DNA of 64,000 bases from CAYLLE01 sp964384485 (GTDB lineage Bacteria > Spirochaetota > Spirochaetia > CAYLLE01). The notes below the pieces were generated by a model. The model saw only the letters and a program-made list of their open reading frames with translations. It was not told the origin of the DNA and did no database searches. Both the position numbers and the translations under genes were made by a program. Every line of letters starts with the position of its first letter. Position 1 is the first letter of the stretch. The stretch covers positions 14,323-78,322 of the forward strand of contig CAYLLE010000003.1 in assembly GCA_964384485.1 (NCBI GenBank), given 5' to 3'. Shown piece by piece: positions 35,516 to 44,728 of this stretch.

Positions 35516-37723
35516 ATGGCCGATCTTTTCAGCAATGCCGAAACCGTTAACAGTGAACCTCTCGCGGCCCGAATGCGGCCAAGGACGCCGGATGAGTACA
35601 TTGGACAGGAGCATATTATGGCTCCGGGAAGGCTGCTCCGCAGGGCAATTCAGGCTGATCAGCTCTCTTCCGTAATATTCTACGGTCCTCCCGGAACAGG
35701 GAAAACCACCTTGGCACGGGTGATAGCAAACTCGACCCGGAGCCATTTTATCGCTCTGAACGCTGTTTTGGGAGGCGTAAAGGAAGTACGCCGGGCAATT
35801 GAGCAGGCTGAGGAGCACCGCACCTACTACAGCAGGAGGACCATTCTTTTTGTGGATGAAGTCCACCGCTGGAACAAAGCACAGCAGGACGCGCTGCTGC
35901 CATGGGTTGAAAACGGTACGATCATCCTTATCGGTGCCACCACGGAAAATCCTTTCTTTGAGGTGAACCGGGCTTTAGTTTCACGCAGCAGGATCTTCCA
36001 GCTGAAGCCGCTTTCACGGGAAAACATGGAGTCGATCATGGAAACCGCGCTGGATGACTCTGAACGCGGATACGGTAAATACGATATCGTCATTGACCGG
36101 GACGCGGCACAACATCTGATTAAAACTGCCGATGGTGACGCCCGCAGTCTCCTCAACGCCCTTGAGCTTGCCGTAGAAACAACCCCTTCAGTCTTTCCCC
36201 CTCCGGAGGGAGAACAGATCCGGATTGATTTAAATACGGCTGAAGAAAGTATTCAGAAAAAGGCGGTGCTTTACGATAAGGACGGTGATTATCATTTTGA
36301 CACAATCAGCGCTTTTATTAAATCGCTCCGGGGTTCCGACCCCGACGCTTCCCTTTATTGGCTGGCAAAAATGATTCATGCCGGGGAGGACCCAAGATTT
36401 CTTTTCCGGCGAATGCTTATAATGGCTTGTGAAGATGTTGGACCGGCCGATCCTTCCGCGGTCATGATTGTTGAAGCATGCGCCGCGGCATTCGACAGAG
36501 TCGGTCTTCCGGAAGGACAGTTCCACCTCGCCCACGCCGCAGTCTATCTGTCCACCTGTCCAAAATCCAACTCCCTGCTCGGCTACTTTGACGCGCGAAA
36601 GGCTGTGGAGGAGGAGGAACAAGGAGAGGTTCCTTCTCATCTGAAAGACGGAAGCAGGGACAAGGGACTCGGACACGGTGCCGGGTACATCTATCCCCAT
36701 TCCTACCGGGACCACTGGGCAGCCCAGCCTTATCTCCCGCAGAACATGAGGGGAAAACTTTTTTATAATCCCTCGGAACAGGGATACGAACGGGAAATCC
36801 GTAATCAGGTACTAAAACGCCGGGAGCTGCAGCTCTCTGCCATGGGAGAAGCCGATCAGGACGAAGTACTGACCGTATCTCCCGAAGACAGAAAAAGGGA
36901 ATTATGGTTTAAACGGATATCGGAGACCCGGATCGCCGCGTTAAACGCTGTAAGGAGCAGGATCTTTTCCGGAAACCTGATTCAACGGCACCATCGGGTG
37001 CTGGTTTCTGAACGGGGAAGCCCGTTCTTGGTATGGGAATCCTTGAGGAGGACTCCGGAGGGACTGACTGCCTACCTCAATCCGGAGCAGGAAAACCTTG
37101 ATGAAGTCGGAGAGTTTACCGCCGCGATGGCGTATCCGGAAAAACCGGTGCTCCTAAAGGGGGACGCGGAAAATATGAGTAAAATAGAAGGGCTGGCTCC
37201 GGACACGCTGTTTGAACACTTCATCGGCAGAAACATACTTCCGGACCGGTCACACTTTTCCGGTTTTTTCACGAACCTTACCGGACTTCTTGAGCCGTCC
37301 GGGCTGTGTTTTCTTGCTCAAACTGTTCCCGGCAAAGCCCGTCCGATATCGGAACTCCTTTCGGAAGCCGGGGCGGAAAAAAGACTCACGGAGCGTCTTG
37401 AGGAAATCGACAGCAGGCTCCGGTCCGGCTCGGGTTCACCGCTTTTAAACTGGGACGGCAGGGTGATGACCGAAGCCGCGGTTTCCGCCGGATTCACCGG
37501 ATGTACCGAAACCTATGAAACATTCACCGAACCCCGGATCTTCAGGGAACGGGAAATATTGCACTGGTTCAGCCGGGAGGAGGGAATGAATTACGGCGCG
37601 CTCTTAAAAGAACTGCATCCCGGTAATTACCCGTCCATGATAGAAGAAATTGTCCGAGCTCTCAAAGAAACGGAGTTCCAATGGCCCAGAACGTACCTCT
37701 TCTTTACCGCTTGTCGGCCGTAA
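35516..37723 (+). CDS. rarA: RarA/MgsA clamp-loader-like ATPase with fused C-terminal domain
   Basis: Residues 1-~430 are a complete replication-associated recombination protein A: Walker A FYGPPGTGKTTLARVIA, Walker B LFVDEVHRWNKAQQDALLP, sensor ATTENPFFEVN, and the C-terminal tetramerisation part with ACEDVGPADP. It acts at stalled replication forks. Ordinary RarA ends there; this one continues for ~300 residues (WFKRISETRIAALNAVRSRI, then a region with no obvious catalytic motif). RarA/unknown-domain fusions of similar length are known in cyanobacteria. A TAAAAT box (35504-35509) lies 6 nt before the ATG with no Shine-Dalgarno, so it may be leaderless, though the -35 is poor. The 3' end overlaps the convergent SUMF1-like gene by 20 bp. 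Confidence 0.9.
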   Translation: MADLFSNAETVNSEPLAARMRPRTPDEYIGQEHIMAPGRLLRRAIQADQLSSVIFYGPPGTGKTTLARVIANSTRSHFIALNAVLGGVKEVRRAIEQAEEHRTYYSRRTILFVDEVHRWNKAQQDALLPWVENGTIILIGATTENPFFEVNRALVSRSRIFQLKPLSRENMESIMETALDDSERGYGKYDIVIDRDAAQHLIKTADGDARSLLNALELAVETTPSVFPPPEGEQIRIDLNTAEESIQKKAVLYDKDGDYHFDTISAFIKSLRGSDPDASLYWLAKMIHAGEDPRFLFRRMLIMACEDVGPADPSAVMIVEACAAAFDRVGLPEGQFHLAHAAVYLSTCPKSNSLLGYFDARKAVEEEEQGEVPSHLKDGSRDKGLGHGAGYIYPHSYRDHWAAQPYLPQNMRGKLFYNPSEQGYEREIRNQVLKRRELQLSAMGEADQDEVLTVSPEDRKRELWFKRISETRIAALNAVRSRIFSGNLIQRHHRVLVSERGSPFLVWESLRRTPEGLTAYLNPEQENLDEVGEFTAAMAYPEKPVLLKGDAENMSKIEGLAPDTLFEHFIGRNILPDRSHFSGFFTNLTGLLEPSGLCFLAQTVPGKARPISELLSEAGAEKRLTERLEEIDSRLRSGSGSPLLNWDGRVMTEAAVSAGFTGCTETYETFTEPRIFREREILHWFSREEGMNYGALLKELHPGNYPSMIEEIVRALKETEFQWPRTYLFFTACRP

Positions 37724-38804
37724 GGAATCCCTCATAAACCCAGCCCATAGAACCGTCCGGAGACGATACCCTGTACCAGTACCCGGTATTTTTTCCCCAG
37801 GTTTTTTTCCGCGCAGTTCGATAGGAAAAAGTAAGCCCTGTGTTTCCCCGGATTTTTTCTATAAGCGCCGCGTATTCCGAGGGACAGGACCACAAAGGGA
37901 GGTAGTATAAAATCGATTTACCGGTTCCGGGTGTATAAATTACCGGTTCTCCGTCTCCATTGAATACGGAAGGAGAATCCGTGGAGACTACCCGGAAACC
38001 GAGAAACTCATCATGATACCGTGCCGAATTCCGGGAGCTGTACCGGCACTTCACTCCCAGCCGGCTCCTGCTGTGCATGTACGTCCATGCTCCTCTGACC
38101 GAATATTGAGTCTGTTCCGGACCGAGGATGCTCAGCGGATTTTGTACAGGGGAATGCCGATAGAAGGCCGGATGATACCGGTCCATCACCCATTCCTGAA
38201 CATTTCCGTAACAGCCCGAGACATTGAACGGGCTAACGTCGCCGGTGATCTTATCCACCGGAAACACATGATCCCGGTATGTAAGGTTCGTTTCCTGTCC
38301 CAGGATCCGGCTGTCCCACTTTCTGAATTCTTCTCCCCACGGATAAAGAAAATTCTCTCCCCCCAAGGCTGCATATTCCCATTCCGCTTCCGTAGGAAGC
38401 CGGAAAAATCTCCCCGTTTTCTCAGAGAGCCACCGGCAGTATTCCAGGCAGTCCGCGCGGGTTATATTCACAACCGGCTTTTTGGAATTGCTGCCATGCA
38501 GACGCCAGGTATCGCTGTCGTTAAACTTCTCCGGCTCGGTGGTATATCCGGTTTCGCCGATAAAGGCAGCAAACTGGCTGTTGGTTATTTCATACCTGGA
38601 TACAGCAAAGGAGGTTAGTTTGACCCGGTGGGAAAGATAGGACAACCGGGGTATACCGGTAGGTTCTCCCCCGGAACGGATGTACTGTTCCAGGGCTGTG
38701 TCACCCATCATGAAGGCGCCGCCGTCTATGTTGATCATTTCCGGCAGATCCAGCGCGGAAAGGACTGCCGGGAGCAAAATCATAAAATACCATATTTTTT
38801 TCAT
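37704..38804 (-). CDS. Exported SUMF1/FGE-fold protein with C-terminal SH3-like domain
   Basis: A 366-aa protein with a short signal peptide (KKIWYFMILLPAVLSAL). Residues ~22-275 are a formylglycine-generating-enzyme-type domain: INIDGGAFMMGD, YEITNSQFAAFI, RLPTEAEWEYAALGG, GNVQEWVMDRY, NSARYHDEFLGFRVV. The cysteine pair that FGE needs for catalysis is absent where it should fall (GAWTYMHSRSRLG), so it is probably not a sulfatase activator but a structural or binding member. The last ~70 residues look like a bacterial SH3 (SYRTARKKTWG, YWYRVSSPDGSMGWVYEG). The start has AAGGAGAAG and sits 32 nt after the RHS stop, so it is the last gene of that operon. Confidence 0.82.
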   Translation of the reverse strand: MKKIWYFMILLPAVLSALDLPEMINIDGGAFMMGDTALEQYIRSGGEPTGIPRLSYLSHRVKLTSFAVSRYEITNSQFAAFIGETGYTTEPEKFNDSDTWRLHGSNSKKPVVNITRADCLEYCRWLSEKTGRFFRLPTEAEWEYAALGGENFLYPWGEEFRKWDSRILGQETNLTYRDHVFPVDKITGDVSPFNVSGCYGNVQEWVMDRYHPAFYRHSPVQNPLSILGPEQTQYSVRGAWTYMHSRSRLGVKCRYSSRNSARYHDEFLGFRVVSTDSPSVFNGDGEPVIYTPGTGKSILYYLPLWSCPSEYAALIEKIRGNTGLTFSYRTARKKTWGKNTGYWYRVSSPDGSMGWVYEGFLTADKR

Positions 38805-38836
38805 CTTATTCTTCTCCTTATACTGTTTAATTTTCG

Positions 38837-40396
38837 CTACTTTATTTTTTCCGCGGTAAAAATCTCCGCGGCCAAAAGATCAGAAGGATCAACCGTCAAG
38901 CGGTTTCTTACACTGGTATCAAAAACAACCAGATTTCCGTTTTCGTCAACATCCACGATGTTCACCCAATGGACGTACGTATTAGTGGCATCGTTCAGTG
39001 CGCAGGTGGTAATTTTGACATGGACATATACTTCCACCGATGTATCTTTATCCAATTCACATATTTTCTTGTATATTTTATCACCTTTTGTTTCAACCCG
39101 TTCCACGGATATTCCGATGTCTTCAGCCGCGGCCGCGATCAGAAGTTTAGCACCTTCTGTCGACAACGCTCCTCCGCCGCCGCAGTACAGTTTATTCTTT
39201 AAAGCCAGATCGTTCAGGCTTTTCGGAGTTTCATCCTCTTCCCCGATGATCGCATTAGCAATATTGGTAATCCCGGTAAGTTTACACCCCTCCTTTCCGA
39301 TGGTTGTATCCTCCGTTCCCAGCTTGCAGTCCCGCCACCGTTTATCCTGCTGCCGCATGCCTTCCAGAATGCCCATAACAGTAAGGCCAAAAGGATCGGT
39401 GAAGTTAACCGGATCGCCGCCGGCGTAAATATACCAGTTGGTTCCGTCCCTGGCGGGATCCGGGGAAAAGAATCTTCCCGCCCTGGCGGAATAGATCCGG
39501 TGTCCCATATCGTAAAGTTCCGACTTCGGCAGATACAGACTGCCGCGGAATCCAGGAACAGGCAAAAAAGATTGATCAAGATCGCTGCCGGTCTGCCCGA
39601 ATAAATCATAACAGATTATGTCATTGTGCGATGATTCTGACTCCGATACAGCCCTTACGGTGTTTGTACCGTCGGCAACAAGATATCTTGGACCGGTCCC
39701 CTTGCGGGAAAGATGAAGCAGAGATCCCGGAGCCGGCAGCGCGGTAAAGCTCTTTTCTCCCTGTTTTCTTCCGTCTGACGGCAAGTACCGGTACCGGTAC
39801 GGGACGGAATTCTCTTCCTTCCCCGTCCCGCCGGGTGTACCTGTCAGTCCCGATATCTCAGTAATGCTTCCCGATACCGGCAAACCGGACACCGGATCCC
39901 GGAACATCCAAAAAGAGCCTTCCGTTTCCGCTTCGCGGTATACTCCTCCCGACAGCCGCCCGAAGGGATCGTAGGAATAGGATACGGAGCAGGAACCGGT
40001 CTCTACGTTTACTATTTTACCGTCCGGTGAATATTGAAAATACTTGTCTCCGGTGCTTGAGATATTTCCGTTTTCGTAGGTCACTGGAATATTTCCCGCC
40101 TGGATCAACCGGGATTTCTTATCGTACCGGTAGACGATATCTCCAAGGGGTGTGGCTTTCTGAAGACGGTTTCCGTCCATGTCGTAGGTGTATTCAACTT
40201 TCCAGGCCCGGTTCATCCGCATGTAGTCTCTGGGGAGCATGAATCCCATGGAAACGCATGCATCGCTTATTTCATCAACACCCGGAGCATCAGCGGGATA
40301 AAAATTCCAATCCGGTTCATGGTACGGAATCAGCCCCCAACTTTCCAATTCTTTTCGGTTGATTTTATCCAGCCATGTACTCTCGGGATAAAACAC
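38837..40396 (-). CDS. RHS protein, C-terminal fragment with C39-like peptidase tip
   Basis: This is the downstream, in-frame continuation of the RHS gene after its internal stop. It carries the last YD repeats and the RHS core end (SARAGRFFSPDPARDG, VNFTDPFGL). After DPFGL a 181-residue tip is encoded at 38840-39382. The tip fits the peptidase C39-like (papain-fold) domain: QQDKRWRDCKLG, the presumed nucleophile in TIGKEGCKLTGITN, His in THYVHW-like TYVHWVNIVDVDENG and the Asp/Ser region VVFDTS. Such tips occur in polymorphic toxins and in secreted peptidases. The GTG at 40396 has a poorly spaced GGAGG, so independent translation is doubtful. No clear immunity gene follows. Confidence 0.75.
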   Translation of the reverse strand: MFYPESTWLDKINRKELESWGLIPYHEPDWNFYPADAPGVDEISDACVSMGFMLPRDYMRMNRAWKVEYTYDMDGNRLQKATPLGDIVYRYDKKSRLIQAGNIPVTYENGNISSTGDKYFQYSPDGKIVNVETGSCSVSYSYDPFGRLSGGVYREAETEGSFWMFRDPVSGLPVSGSITEISGLTGTPGGTGKEENSVPYRYRYLPSDGRKQGEKSFTALPAPGSLLHLSRKGTGPRYLVADGTNTVRAVSESESSHNDIICYDLFGQTGSDLDQSFLPVPGFRGSLYLPKSELYDMGHRIYSARAGRFFSPDPARDGTNWYIYAGGDPVNFTDPFGLTVMGILEGMRQQDKRWRDCKLGTEDTTIGKEGCKLTGITNIANAIIGEEDETPKSLNDLALKNKLYCGGGGALSTEGAKLLIAAAAEDIGISVERVETKGDKIYKKICELDKDTSVEVYVHVKITTCALNDATNTYVHWVNIVDVDENGNLVVFDTSVRNRLTVDPSDLLAAEIFTAEKIK

Positions 40397-40561
40397 CTCG
40401 GTGATTCTGCCTCCGCTGTACCGGTAGTATGTTACTTCTCCCTGATGGTTTACCGCCGCCCGTTTTCTGCCGCACGGGTCATACAGATATGCTTCCCCGA
40501 AAACAATACCGGATTTTCCCCGGGATTCTTCCGAACAGACAATTCCTTTTAACCGGCTGCC

Positions 40562-40564
40562 TTA
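40562..40564 (-). other. Single in-frame TAA splitting the RHS gene
   Basis: On the minus strand the codons run TAT TAA GGC. The upstream 1,385 codons and the downstream 55 + 519 codons are in one frame and both sides are good RHS sequence, with LYDPCGRKRAAVNHQGEV reading on directly after the stop. This one codon is the only lesion found in about 5.9 kb. Confidence 0.9.
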
Positions 40565-43500
40565 ATATATCCGTTCAACCGAAATACCGTTACCGTATCT
40601 CCGGAGGATTTCCCTGCCTGCCTTATCGTACCGGAAAGAAACGGTACCGGTCTCATCTTCCGCCGCAACAAGGTTTCCCCGCCGATCGTACCGGTATCCG
40701 ATTTCTCTTCCGGTTCCGGTACTGATCCAGGTCCGGTTTCCTCCGGGACCGTATCCAAATCCGTACTCCATACCCGAACCGTTCTCCGTCAGACCCGTAA
40801 TTCTCCCCGCCTTATCGTACGCCAAAAAATACAGGCCGTCCCGGCTCGCCGCTTCCCGGAGATATCCATCCTGACCGTACCGGTATGAATAGAGCACCGT
40901 TTCTCCCTGCCGGATACCGGTAAGCCGGTTCATGCAGTCGTAACTGTAGGAGATGGATTTTCCGTCCGGAAAAGATACTTCGGCCGGGTTCCCCCGGATA
41001 TCGTAACGGTATTCAGCTTCATAAGCGGCCGCCTCCTTTATAACCCGGCTTTGCGCGTCATACCGGAATACATATTCCCGTTCCTCAGGGGTAATGATGC
41101 TGATACAGTTGCCTCCGGCATCGTACGTAAAGGTTTGGGCCGGTCCTTCATCGACCGCGAGGCTGACACAGTCGCCGGCCGGAGAGTACCCGTAGGTGAT
41201 CCGGCTTCCGCAGCTGTCGGTCCGGGTTACAACGTTTCCTCCGGGACCGTAGGCGTAACGGATCTCCGCGCCCGAGGGATCACGCCTTACGGTCATCCTG
41301 CGGGCGGCATCGTATTCCCGGGTCCAGGTATTCCCCTCCGGGTCGGTCTCTGAAGCGGGATTACCATTTTTATCATATCCATAACTCCAGTCGTTTCCTT
41401 CTTCATCCCGGTACCCGGTGAGTCTCCGGGCACCGTCATAGGTGAAAGATACACTGCTTCCATCTGCTTTGCTGATCTTTTCCAGATGCCCTTCCGCTGT
41501 GTAGGTGTATTTTACCGTACCGAGTACCCGGTCATGCCGTTCGGTCAGTCTTCCTAATAAGTCATACCGGTACGATATTTCGTTCTTCCCTTCCGTGGTG
41601 ATCCCGGTAATATCACCTGCCGGGTTGTACCGGTACTGCCGGGTGCTTCCGTCTGGATGAAGGACTTCGGTGATTCGGGGTCCGTCCCTCCGGTACTCAC
41701 GGCGGAACCCCTCCTGGTCGGTCCGGGACACCAGCCTGCCCATCCCATCGTATCCGAATCTGACCGTCCCGCCGTCCGGATAAACCCGTTTTACGCACTT
41801 GCCGTGATCTCCGTAGTATGACCGGGTAATTCCGCCGAGGGGATTTTCGTACCGTATACAGTTCCCCGATCTATATTCCCAGACGGAGACACCTCCCCGG
41901 GAATTCTCTTTCCGAATTAGACGGCCCGACTTATCATACCCGTATCCGGTAATACCTCCGCCCGGATCGGTAACCTCGGTGACCCTGCCGCAGCCGTCAT
42001 ACCGGAACCTTCTGATCCCGCCTGCGGAAAGCAGCCTTTCTTCGGTACAGTTCCCCCGGCAGTCGTACTCGAATTCGGTAACACACCCGTTTTCCGTTTT
42101 CCGGATAATCCTGCCGCAGCCGTTGTACTGAAGCTCCAGACTAATGCCCGAACCTTCCGCCCGTACCTGATTGTGCCGCGTGTCGTATCCGAATGTCACG
42201 GTTGATCCGTTTTTTCCGGTATACGAAATCATGTCGCCTCTTAGGCTGTAACTCCATTTTTCCGTTCCTCCGGCAGGATCAACAGCGCCGGTTAGTCTGC
42301 CCAGAGAATCATACACGTAGGTGTATCTGCCGCCGTACGGATTTACATATCCGGTACAGTGCCCGTAATCATCATAGAAGAACGCTTCCCGGCCTCCGCT
42401 GTCATAAAGAATCTTTTCCAATTGTCCATCAGGGCCGTACCGGTATTCAGTCAACCGGTTTTCTTCATCGGTGATTGTCTTTATGTTCCCGTTTCGGTCA
42501 CGGGAAACCGTTAAACGGCCCCGCCACGAATTAACTTCTTCCGGAAACGCTGTAGCGCCGTAATCGAAATACACAGTCCGGCCTTGTAAGTCGGTTGCCC
42601 GGATCATCCTCCCTTCCGTGTCAAATTCTCTTTCAAGGATTTCACCGGACGGCAGATAAACCGCGGTACGGTTATTCCGGGAATCATATGTAAACGCGGT
42701 GACATTGCCGCAGCCGTCCCGCAGCCGGATTAAATTACCCCGGCTGTCGTATTCCCGGGCAGCTTCCGTGCCGTCATCGTACCGTCTGCGAATTTCCCGG
42801 CCCCGGTTATCGAAATAGTACCGGATCCGGTTACCGCATTTATCGGTAAAACAGGCCGATCCGTCCGCTTCGGAATACTCGTACGTTTCGCGGTACCCTT
42901 CCTCGTCGGTGACCCTCCGGACGCGCCGGGGTTCATGGGCGGTGTATTCATAGGTGATGGAAGAACCGTCTTCCCGGGAGATTTGTGTTAGATAGGGTCC
43001 GGTATAGGAAAATAATACGGTCACTCCCCCAGGATCAGTTACCGAGGTGAGTCGATGTTCCGGATCGTAACCATATATGTAAGCCCTGCCTCCCGGTCCG
43101 GAAACTTCTGTTATAAGTCCGAATTTATTCTTTTTTATCCGGCACCGGTTTCCGAAGGGGTCGGTTATTTCTTCCAGTTCTCCCGAAGCACCGTATGTAT
43201 AGAGGTACGCTTTACCGGTGCTTTTTCTGTCGGCCGTCAGTCTTCCGAATTTGTCAAAATATTCCCGCGCAGTCTGTTTTTTTTTCAGGGTGATGGTCCC
43301 GTCTTCCAAAATTATTCCGGTTTCAGCACCGCTCTGACTCCGCAGAACTGTTTCTCCGGGGAGGAATCTGGCAATCCCCTCGCCTTTCGGCTCTGCGGAT
43401 AAATCTACATCTCCTAAATAGTAGATAACCGGAGTTCCGGCAGCGTCAATATAGGTTATGGTCCCGGTACCGGTCCATGAGAGTGACGGGTCAGAACCGG

Positions 43501-44719
43501 AAGGAAGGGTATACCGGTTGAGCTGCCCGATATAGCGGGAGTAGTTCTCCTCCTGGGTAAACCGGCTGATGGATTCGTCAGTTTCACTTCTCAAGTCATC
43601 TATTACAGCGAGACGGCAGGTTGACCCGGATAGCAAATCCCTGTTCTCCCCCGCCGCTGTAAGCCGCCGAAAGATTTCGGATTTATACAATCCGAACACC
43701 TCAATCTCACTCAGGAGCCGCTCGTTCACCGGCGGCCGGGTTTCGGCAGCTATTATCGTCTCAAGCGCTTCTATTGTTTCTTCTATCTGTTCCAACCGGT
43801 CGCGGTAAAACGAGATAATATCATCAATGACGGTAAAACCGCGGGAATACATACCGAAGGCATCGTCTTTCTTCCGATCAAGTTCTTCCGACAGTAATTC
43901 AGAAAGCTCCTTCTTTTGCCCGCTTCCCGGATCATGGCCGAAAATGATGCGGCGGTCTCCACCGAATGCCCAGGACTCGCCAAACGAAATTCCAGTCCGG
44001 ATAAAGCTGCCGTAACTCCGCAGTACAGGTATTCCCCGTCCCTCCGTTACGTCTTCCTGACTGAACCAGAGCTCACCGGTTGAAACACGCACCGGATCAC
44101 CGGTCAGGGGAGAGTTATACCCGTCACCCCTTTCCTCTGCATGTTCTATGGAATCAAGAAGAAGCTCATCCATTTCCCTGCACTGATCGAGGAAATCTTC
44201 GTACAGATCAACACTTTCCTTCTCCGCTGTCTTCATTTTTTCGTCAAGCTCTTCCGGATCCGGGAATCCCGCTTCACCGGGATCATCTTCAAGGAAAAGG
44301 GAGATTTCGGACGGAGGTGTACCTTCGGAAATAAATACCGTTTCCCATTCTGCCGGATAACTTTTTACAACCGGAGGATTATATTCAACCCATTCAACGA
44401 TCTCCTCGTATTCGGCATAGTACCCCCAGGTAATATGAAATATTCCGCCTTCTGTATACCAGAAGTATTCGTATCCCTCCTGTTCAAGGTTCAGTAAGTA
44501 TTCATCACTGAATCCGCCGGGGTCGCTTGTTGTATCCTTTCCCGCCGTGACCCAGCCTTCTTTTATCACCGTTGTAACCCATTCACCTTCTATCACCTCT
44601 TCATATGCTTCCTTAATCAGTATTTCGATGGGATATCCGCCGTCCCCCGCTCCCGCGGTCAGCGGATTGAACAAAAAATAGGAAAGTATTCCGCAGATAA
44701 ACAAGTAATAAAACCGCAT
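40562..44719 (-). CDS. RHS/YD-repeat protein, N-terminal part (1,385 aa)
   Basis: A very large exported RHS protein. It has a signal peptide (YYLFICGILSYFLFNPLTAGAG), a helical acidic region to ~200, the RHS entry module (DPVRVSTGELWFSQEDV, ~215-245), and from about residue 490 onward dozens of YD repeats of the form YDxxGRLTxxxDPxG that build the cocoon-like beta shell. The shell would continue into the fragment downstream of the TAA at 40562. AAGGAGG precedes ATG 44719 and the clostripain-like gene ends only 9 bp before it. Without the rest, the shell is open and the peptidase tip is not attached. Either a recent nonsense mutation, a sequencing error or a tolerated stop. Confidence 0.85.
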   Translation of the reverse strand: MRFYYLFICGILSYFLFNPLTAGAGDGGYPIEILIKEAYEEVIEGEWVTTVIKEGWVTAGKDTTSDPGGFSDEYLLNLEQEGYEYFWYTEGGIFHITWGYYAEYEEIVEWVEYNPPVVKSYPAEWETVFISEGTPPSEISLFLEDDPGEAGFPDPEELDEKMKTAEKESVDLYEDFLDQCREMDELLLDSIEHAEERGDGYNSPLTGDPVRVSTGELWFSQEDVTEGRGIPVLRSYGSFIRTGISFGESWAFGGDRRIIFGHDPGSGQKKELSELLSEELDRKKDDAFGMYSRGFTVIDDIISFYRDRLEQIEETIEALETIIAAETRPPVNERLLSEIEVFGLYKSEIFRRLTAAGENRDLLSGSTCRLAVIDDLRSETDESISRFTQEENYSRYIGQLNRYTLPSGSDPSLSWTGTGTITYIDAAGTPVIYYLGDVDLSAEPKGEGIARFLPGETVLRSQSGAETGIILEDGTITLKKKQTAREYFDKFGRLTADRKSTGKAYLYTYGASGELEEITDPFGNRCRIKKNKFGLITEVSGPGGRAYIYGYDPEHRLTSVTDPGGVTVLFSYTGPYLTQISREDGSSITYEYTAHEPRRVRRVTDEEGYRETYEYSEADGSACFTDKCGNRIRYYFDNRGREIRRRYDDGTEAAREYDSRGNLIRLRDGCGNVTAFTYDSRNNRTAVYLPSGEILEREFDTEGRMIRATDLQGRTVYFDYGATAFPEEVNSWRGRLTVSRDRNGNIKTITDEENRLTEYRYGPDGQLEKILYDSGGREAFFYDDYGHCTGYVNPYGGRYTYVYDSLGRLTGAVDPAGGTEKWSYSLRGDMISYTGKNGSTVTFGYDTRHNQVRAEGSGISLELQYNGCGRIIRKTENGCVTEFEYDCRGNCTEERLLSAGGIRRFRYDGCGRVTEVTDPGGGITGYGYDKSGRLIRKENSRGGVSVWEYRSGNCIRYENPLGGITRSYYGDHGKCVKRVYPDGGTVRFGYDGMGRLVSRTDQEGFRREYRRDGPRITEVLHPDGSTRQYRYNPAGDITGITTEGKNEISYRYDLLGRLTERHDRVLGTVKYTYTAEGHLEKISKADGSSVSFTYDGARRLTGYRDEEGNDWSYGYDKNGNPASETDPEGNTWTREYDAARRMTVRRDPSGAEIRYAYGPGGNVVTRTDSCGSRITYGYSPAGDCVSLAVDEGPAQTFTYDAGGNCISIITPEEREYVFRYDAQSRVIKEAAAYEAEYRYDIRGNPAEVSFPDGKSISYSYDCMNRLTGIRQGETVLYSYRYGQDGYLREAASRDGLYFLAYDKAGRITGLTENGSGMEYGFGYGPGGNRTWISTGTGREIGYRYDRRGNLVAAEDETGTVSFRYDKAGREILRRYGNGISVERIY

Positions 44720-44728
44720 AAATCCTCC

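Noticed and set aside
38840..40396. The RHS C-terminal fragment as an independently translated toxin gene
   Set aside because: The GTG start is poorly placed relative to any Shine-Dalgarno and the upstream 55 codons are RHS-coding; a split by one nonsense codon is simpler.
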